Positions 57,258-64,000 of a DNA stretch of 64,000 bases are shown piece by piece. The notes under the pieces are model-generated. The model was not told the origin of the DNA, did not search any database, and saw only the letters and a program-made list of their open reading frames with translations. Location of the stretch: contig JAJEKV010000020.1 of assembly GCA_021234155.1 (NCBI GenBank), positions 60,001 to 124,000 of the forward strand, in the 5' to 3' direction. The position numbers and the translations under genes are program-made. Position 1 is the first letter of the stretch. Each line of letters opens with the position of its first letter. The stretch is from Isoetes taiwanensis (lineage: Eukaryota; Streptophyta; Lycopodiopsida; Isoetales; Isoetaceae).

Positions 57258-59875
57258 TACTTCCACGAGCTCCTTAGATGCAACATGAGGTCCAAAAGCG
57301 TGGAGCGTGATCAAGTGCAACTAGAAGGCAAACATAGCAGCGAAGATCGTGATAACGTCTAAGCCATCACATTGAGGAGATCAAACAGTGCGATGAGAAG
57401 CTCGATGGAGAAGCGAATAGGAGAACCGAGCCAAAGAATCGACGAGTCAGCTAGAACCTCACAAAGCTACGACAACTCGCATGCAACTTCGTGAACTCAA
57501 GGATCGACAATTCGAAAGGCAATTGATGAAGAGAACAACTCCTTAATTACGAAGTCTAGCCAAAGGGATTGTGCACAACTTCAAGAGGCCTCCAAAGATC
57601 TTCGACATTGTGAAGGGGAAGCAATTATTGCCCAAGAACAACATTAAGAAGTAGACCAGGAATGTCAAGCAAGCATCAACGACCATCACATCCTTAGTTA
57701 GCATGTGAAGCGTAAGCAAGTTGTGCCGCGGCCGGCCGGACATTGGAGAGCTCAAAAATATTAAAGAGTCTACCAATCGAGCACGAAGTGACATATAAAT
57801 AGGAGGATATAGATCTTCAACACCAGCGCACTAGGAGGAACATCGACAACAACGCCATAAAGTACGTGTGCACCTCGAGGGGAGACACCAAGGGAGCCTA
57901 ATAGCTTTAATAGTATTTGTAATCATAATAGTGTAAGCTATATGACTTGCATGCATATTTCCCTTTGTTATTTCCTCTCTCTCGATTAAGATCAAAGAAA
58001 AGAGATAAGCGAGATCAAAGAAAAGAGATCGAAGGATTTGGACAATTGGAAGAGGCGTGAGGTGCACCCTGGCGAGCAACATCCTCAACACTTGTTTCGA
58101 TTATGCTCAACACGCGAGTTTGCCTAAGGTTTTGATGGACTCGAGTTTCATTTAAGCTTTTAGGATGGAGTTGGCACAATAGGATCGGATCTAGAGGCAT
58201 CTTTTAGTTTCAAGAATTATATCTATATCGCCAAGATGTTTCTCAACGAAACCACCTTCAGGCTTTTGGGAAGTAACATAGAAGATTTCAAGTGGTCAAC
58301 TACGCCATCAAAACCACCAACAATGGGAAGCCTCTACATCGAGGAAAGTTGACCTCTACATCGAGGAGGAGCCCGGAGTCTCGAGCAACTCGAAGAACGT
58401 TACCCTCAAGAAGGCAGCGAGTGGATGAGCTGCGAGCAAGATTGAGGCTTATGGATGACGACATCCATAATGGGAGTGGAAGGCATTTCTAGATTTTCTC
58501 ATGAAGGGATTGCCCCAAGTTGGGCTAAGCGTCAACGATTGGGAAGGAAATGCATAGGAGTAACTAAAATTATACATGATTGTTAACAGACATCCAACAT
58601 ATTGAAACCACTTCGTGAGACTGATCACCTCGCTAAGAAGGAATCATTACTAGGATAATTGTTGACCATGTATAAAGCTAGTACCTCCAAGGAATAATCC
58701 AATCGAATGAAAAGAAGTAATCTAACAAGTCCGGCCAACTTGTTATGATGACATCAATTCAATTGATAGGAATATTCCAAGAGAGTAAATAACTAAGAAA
58801 AGGGGGATATTTAGAATATAAAATTAAATAGCACATGAAAGGCACATCGAGAAATAAGAAACATATTAATCACATAGTCTCTTGAGGCAAAAAGAATTGT
58901 CATGATAATAAAACCTTGCAATTTAGAATTGTTCTAAATAATTCAATAACTCATCGCTTAGGGATAGATATGTTACATGATGGCTGCATCCATCATAGAT
59001 GATTAAATATGTTAGCTAAGGCTAGTAAATTAATGTGTTAAGATAAGAAGCATATAACCTCTTAAGGTAAATAGAATAGCTAAGATGTTATGACAACATC
59101 AATTAAGGGGATAGGATACATTGAGGTGTAGGACCACTTTCTTATGAAGAAAGTGGGGAAGGCTCAATCTTAGGACTGAACCTACCTACATCTTAGGGGT
59201 TGAATCGCCATCCAATTAGTCGACCCTTAGAATAGAGTTCCTTTCGCAAGTAGCCAAAGCACATAGAGCGTAAGATGGATAGATGCTTAATGTCTATGTG
59301 TCCTTCAGCATGCAAGATTAATGTGGTAACCAACTGCACCAAAGCAGGGGAGCGAATCAATGGAAGCAATGCAACGGCCAAGTCGTCTCCAATTTAGTCG
59401 ACACCGGCTCAATGGGGAGATATGCCTTGCATCCATATAATCGTATTTAATGGGTGGTTCCCTAACAACCAATATCTATAATAATTAAATGTATGCTAGC
59501 GTAGTGTGGACTTGCAGGCCAATAGGGGAGTCTACGGGAGGAAGGTCACACTGCAAAGACTTGGAACACATAATTTTGTCACGATGTGTTGTAAGGAAAC
59601 GATGTGGAACCTTAAGTAGGAAATTTTGGAACTATGTTAATAATAATAATGGTGTAAGCTATAAAATTTTGTGAATAATAATAGATGATAAAGTAAGAGG
59701 GTGAAAGACTCCCTTACCATAGTATGATATTAAACAAGGATGTGTTATAGAAATTAAAACTTAAATATTACCTTGGGGTAATTTTGCTATACATCCTATG
59801 TGTATTAAATGTGATTGCAGGATATGCAGGTTTCCAAGGTGGGGAGACGCGTGATGCTGAGGACAGCATCAAGTC
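57258..59875. other. Interior of the LTR element, no gene recognised
   Basis: The first ~600 bp still looks coding-like and charged (HIEEIKQCDEKLDGEANRR near 57,365-57,425) but is full of stops; the rest is AT-rich. No RT or integrase motif in any frame I read. A short relative of the polypurine tract (AAGGTGGGGAGA) occurs at 59,836 in addition to the one against the LTR. Confidence 0.5.
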
Positions 59876-59888
59876 AAGGTGGGGAGAA
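59876..59888 (+). other. Polypurine tract
   Basis: AAGGTGGGGAGAA directly before the 3' LTR. It primes plus-strand DNA synthesis in LTR elements. Confidence 0.85.
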
Positions 59889-61498
59889 TGTGACGTTCCA
59901 ACATAATATACGCCCCGAATACGTATATTATACTGACATGTACTTGCGAGACGTATAGGGTTGCACCTAGGGGGCAAGGGTTGCACCTAGGGGGCAACAT
60001 TGAATGTTGTGCATGTAAAATAAACATACACAATTAATAACCCCATGGACCCCATTGCCAAATGGCTAAATCCCATTTGGCCAATATCTAACCTAACCCT
60101 AAGGGTTTCTATAAAAGGGCTTTCCCCTTAAACCCTAAACCTTTCTTCTCTTTGCATTTTAGGGTTTTTCCTAGAGCTCCTTTCCTCTCTCGAGTTCAGT
60201 GTTCTCTTGAGCCATTTCGGCCAAGTATGGACTTCAATCCGCATTGCTGAGCTCCGAAAAACCGGATTTGCACAACAGATTATCGATTAGCAGCCATCTT
60301 CAGCAAGATCAGGAGCATGGACGCCTTCCGAGGGTCAGGAGCGGGTCAAGGAGCAGGTATCTAGTTGTTCTGTTGTGCAAAGCCGTCTTTGGGCAAGGCA
60401 ATAGGCTGGTTTAGTATGTTAGATCAACTCTAGAGGCCTTATATCCCGAGATCATAAGCCCTAACTAAGGAACCTAATCTGTTGTTTAGGTAGATAGATT
60501 AGATGATATTTCTATTTCTATTTCAGTTCTGTGATGTTGTATGTATTTCACTCTGCGATCTCCATGTATTGGGAAGGGGGGTGGAGACCTAAAAGTCGTG
60601 TAGCTTGAGATGATCCTAGGTAGCACCACTAGTTCCCAATTATATGCGGCCTGCGGTGAGTGAGCCCACCGGGTGTGGGTGAAGGGGCTAGGCGGTTGAT
60701 AAGGAGGAACTTGTCTCATCACGGGTGACCCCTCCGGGTAGTAAGGCCTATCGGGGGTCTCTGCAGGCTAGGCTTAATGGCTTGTCCTTTGCATGTGGGC
60801 AAGGCATGAGCTCGACACTCGTGGGGTGGTGGATATGACCTTCCGGTGAGTTCAAGTCGAATCACGGGCGGTGGCCCTCTAACCTTTGTGATGAGCATGG
60901 ATGCTCCCTGCGGAGGAGAGGTAACTCTCTTCTGCCTCATCCGGGCTGGGGAGATGCAACCCGGTAGTAGTAGCCCCTCGGCTATTCACCCGCAAAGCTA
61001 CGGTCAAGTCCCAACACTTTCCGACCTACTCGCAAAGTGTGCACGGGAGGGGCGGATGGAGTGGACTACCCTAAGCCATGTTCTATGCCAGCCAAATCCA
61101 TTGCCATGAATTGCATGCGCAATGAACTCACGGAGACCCTAGCCGTCGGTCATCCCCACGAGTCCGAGCCACGGGTAGGATCTCCCCTCTTGTTATTTAT
61201 GTTATGTGATGATGTTATTTCTATGGTATTGCTATCTCTGTGATGTTGTATTGTATTCACCTCTCGAGGTACTTGTATTTGTTTACTGTTAGTTGTGCTC
61301 ACATTTGTTTATTCACGCTTCCGCAGATAGGTCGACCCGATGGAAGACGGGTGAATGATCCACATCCATTCTTCCCTTGCTGGCTCATCCCGATGGGAGT
61401 AGAGTCAGGTGGATGGCCCCTGTCAGTGTAGCTGCCAGGGGGAATGCTCCTCCTTCGAATACGATGTGGGCATCGTATAAGGAGTAGGGGACGTCACA
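59889..61498 (+). repeat. 3' LTR of the large LTR element
   Basis: Matches 51,300-52,923 but lacks ~26-30 bp around the second hairpin arm (59,933-59,940 reads CTGACATG). It often keeps CTG where both 5' LTR copies show CG/ACG (for example 60,527-60,534, TTCTGTGATG), which helps tell errors from mutations. Confidence 0.92.
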
Positions 61499-61503
61499 GT
61501 ATG
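61499..61503. repeat. Target-site duplication, right
   Basis: GTATG, matching 51,295-51,299. Confidence 0.85.
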
Positions 61504-63417
61504 TACTTAATTCATGCAAACAATGTCTATCAACAAATGACATCATGAAATGTAGATATAGGAGTTGGACGGACAAAGAATTGATTATGGCAAAATGACC
61601 AAAAACCGGACACATGGCACCCCATGCATATAAATAACCCAACCCATGCGCTTTTAAATTTTTCTCTGAGAGAAAGCCAATCCTAGCAAACCATGTGAGG
61701 ATTCAAGTAAAAATAATGCATCAGGATAACAAACGAAAATGAATCTAACGGTGCATACGAAGCCACATGGTGCAAGTCCTAACACCTTATGTCGAATGAG
61801 CGAACATAATAGGATAATGCAGGATCTGAGCTAATGAGAGACTACAACATGTAGTGTCAGCGAATGTTAACTCTAGGAAACCACCACAGTGAGATAGCGA
61901 GAAACCATAACCAATTTGACGACCACATGACGCATAGGGTAATGCAGGATCTGAGCTAATGAGAGACTACAACATGTAGTGTCATCAAATGTTAACTCTA
62001 GAAAACCACCACAGTGAGATAACGAGAAACCATAACCAATTTGACGGCCACATGATGCAAGCCCTAACACAAGTCCTAACCGTTGAATAAATGATAAAAC
62101 AGTAAAGTTCATGCAATTTATTCGATGTAACCCTCAAAAACTCAAGAAATTCCACTTCTATGATGACAAGAAAAATGCTGATAAAAATGCATCATGATAT
62201 CAAGTTTATAAATCTATAAAATCCAACGCTATTATGGAAAATGATAACAAATGCGTTTAATAAGAGAGTCCATGTGAATGACCAACAAATGAAAACATGA
62301 CTAGGGAGATACAATGCATGTTTGTAAAGATCACCAAGAAACGATGGATTTCTGTAGTAAGGAAGGCTGCAGGTACGGTGTTTCTTCTCCGTTTATGTTT
62401 TTTATGTCCCAAGATCGAGAGTAATATCCGGAAGAAACATGGTTTACATAGCAGCAGGGGATCCTGAAGTATATAGTAGTTTACTTGCATGAAACAGGTT
62501 TTAAAGTAATATTTTAAACAATGGTAAAGTTACTGGACTAGTTTCTAAGGCCTACTATGGATTCACAACTAGGATAAGTGGTCTAGCAGGTAAATCTAAA
62601 TGACAATATGATATCAGTCAGGTTTTTGGAAAAATTGTATGTATTCTGAATGATCAGAGAATGTATAATGATTTTGAGACTAGAATACTCTAAAAAGATG
62701 ATTTCTGAAAGTGTGGTTGAAGTAGTAGCAGTATATTTGATATGAATGCTATGGTTAGATTGTTTAAATCCATCTTTGGCACGAAAAGGAAGTGGTTAAC
62801 ACTTAGCATTAAAGATCCAATGTTGGAATATGAATGCTGGTGGATGCAATAGTTAGTGGACCATAGAACCCTTCCATAAATACTGGAACAGTAAATAGGC
62901 AGTATTTGACCTTGTAAATAGACGGTCTATTTCACAAAACAACAAAGAAAATGGAACTTACTTAAATATGAATAAGTTTAATGATATCTGAGGTTAACGG
63001 ATTAGATAAAACATGTATAGTTGACAAATGAGAACAGTATGGGCTAAAATAGAAATTAGAATCCTAATTTAAAGTAAAGGCTGATGGACTTGCTAGGATG
63101 CAGAAATAAGACCATGAGTATATATAAATAAGCAATGATGGTAATGACTTGTATAAGGATTAAAAATACAAAATGGATATCTAAGGGCTTATGATAAGCT
63201 GGTAATAATGTATGCATTTGGGAAACAGATATCATATTTAAAGTGTGCATTATGCAAATATTAAACGGTAAAGTAGGAAATCCAGGGTAACAGATATGCC
63301 TATCTAGGTTAGCTCGGCCTAGACTGGGATGATAACAGTACCAAGGGATTGATTGAGGTATGTAGTCGCGACTAGTATGGCTTATGTCAAGGCTAGTGCT
63401 GTCTAGTTTTTTTTTAG
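61504..63417. other. Intergenic or intronic DNA, no gene recognised
   Basis: AT-rich, with CAG/CTG at normal frequency and no transposon signature other than the tandem duplication at 61,811. It ends in a T-run plus TAG (63,407-63,417) that could be an intron 3' end. Confidence 0.5.
61811..62060. repeat. 125 bp tandem duplication
   Basis: Two adjacent units starting AGGATAATGCAGGATCTGAG (61,811) and AGGGTAATGCAGGATCTGAG (61,936), ~93% alike by eye. Confidence 0.9.
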
Positions 63418-64000
63418 ATACTTGTGGAAATTGGATACGACAAACTGAAAGTGGGATGTCCCAATAACGTTGTACAAACACTGATGTGTTGTATAAAGAA
63501 TACATTTATACATCAGTTGGTTATGGAAAAGGAAAGCACCATCAAGGAGGGACAATACTCATCCATTGAGCATTTGGGCTTTAATGGATGGCTGGCAGCT
63601 ATTATTGACATAGGAAAGATTGGTAAGCAGTGGGATGATGTTGTTACATTAGTGGATAAAATCTACATGGAGCTGCCACAAAGGATCTATCAGCATACTA
63701 TTGAGGAAGATCGGGCAAAAGAGGAATCTCACTTCGGGGTTACTGCCCTGGAGCAGGCTAATAACATTAAGAAACCCCCTGGCAGCAAAACTCGAGCACC
63801 AGTAAACAATGAAATGTGTGTGCTTAGTGAAAGTATAAGTGAGGATTCTGATCCCTTTGGTGCAGGGTTACTATCTGAGCAAGACAAGGCAGCACCTAAG
63901 GTACCCAAGAAGACTATTAACAATGAAGGGGATAACGACTTTGAGTTTACACTTTACAATTGCCAAAGATTCCCACTCATTACTGAAAGGCTAGTGGAGG
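63418..64000 (+). CDS. Open frame of 194 codons running off the window; exon or gag-like protein
   Basis: Uninterrupted from 63,418, just after TTTTTTTTTAG (a good intron acceptor), to the window end. The first ATG in frame is 63,484, the next 63,523 (MEKESTIKEGQYSS). Phrases: LVEIGYDKLKVGCPNNVVQ, GFNGWLAAIIDIGKIGKQW, DDVVTLVDKIYMELPQRIYQ, then an acidic, Ser/Pro/Lys-rich stretch (LSESISEDSDPFG, APKVPKKTINNEGDNDFEF). The order EGQYSSIEHL ... WLAAIIDIGK ... ELPQRIY is loosely like UBN2-type retrotransposon gag (EGDSVEEH ... LAAIG ... LP.SY), but the match is weak. The other reading is an internal exon of a host gene. The lack of damage contrasts with every other frame here. Confidence 0.55.
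   Translation, partial: MLVEIGYDKLKVGCPNNVVQTLMCCIKNTFIHQLVMEKESTIKEGQYSSIEHLGFNGWLAAIIDIGKIGKQWDDVVTLVDKIYMELPQRIYQHTIEEDRAKEESHFGVTALEQANNIKKPPGSKTRAPVNNEMCVLSESISEDSDPFGAGLLSEQDKAAPKVPKKTINNEGDNDFEFTLYNCQRFPLITERLVE

Larger units (their letters stand above)
51300..61498 (+). mobile_element. Complete 10.2 kb LTR element without recognisable pol (LARD-like)
   Basis: All structural marks are present: LTRs 51,300-52,923 (1,624 bp) and 59,889-61,498 (1,610 bp) with TG...CA ends, a 5 bp target duplication (GTATG), tRNA-Met primer site at 52,925-52,936, and a polypurine tract at 59,876-59,888. The ~7 kb interior shows a hairpin array, a promoter-like site and an unfamiliar charged protein, but no protease, RT, RNase H or integrase motif. 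This matches the idea of a large retrotransposon derivative mobilised by another element. The LTR/PPT style (GGGGAGAATGTGACG) suggests a Ty3/gypsy parent; this is inference. Confidence 0.88.

Overview
The window looks like transposon-rich nuclear DNA from a land plant. The evidence is plant-type LINE ORFs (DUF4283 plus zinc knuckle, then endonuclease/reverse transcriptase), a PLS-type pentatricopeptide fragment, Ty1/copia gag-pol, a CACTA-type terminus, tRNA-Met primer sites next to long LTRs, and AAACCCTAA-type promoter motifs. Few intact genes were found, which fits a large genome such as a fern, lycophyte or gymnosperm, but the lineage cannot be fixed from this sequence. No rRNA, tRNA or CRISPR array was recognised.

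Layout. Bases 1-16,326 and 39,967-56,363 are two near-identical direct copies (A and B) of one ~16.4 kb segment. In order each copy holds a purine-rich repeat, a PPR gene remnant, a ~311 bp MITE with 65 bp inverted ends, a dead LINE, and the 5' part of a large LTR element. Only copy B continues into the whole LTR element (51,300-61,498): 1.6 kb LTRs, GTATG target duplication, primer site and polypurine tract, but no recognisable pol. Copy A is cut off at ~16,393 and joined to a minus-strand Ty1/copia element (16,394 to ~18.9 kb). Then follow degenerate DNA, a tandem repeat interrupted by a 7.3 kb pyrimidine-rich, CpG-rich block (22,857-30,194), more purine-rich repeat, and a ~7.9 kb CACTA-like element ending at 39,670 that carries exon-like pieces. 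After the LTR element comes ordinary DNA and, at 63,418-64,000, a 194-codon open frame running off the window.

Two observations stand out. (1) The leader of the LTR element holds five ~70 nt long-stem hairpins, mostly spaced ~200-220 bp, in two subtypes whose inner palindromes differ in sequence but stay self-complementary. I know of no described element like this and offer it as the candidate new structure. (2) Copies A and B differ mainly where one copy has CAG or CTG and the other has CG, CGG, ACG or a short indel. That is better explained by base-calling error at CHG-methylated cytosines than by mutation. Many frameshifts and CpG/CCGG clusters, mostly in copy A, are therefore probably not real. 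Where A and B disagree, the CAG/CTG version should be trusted.
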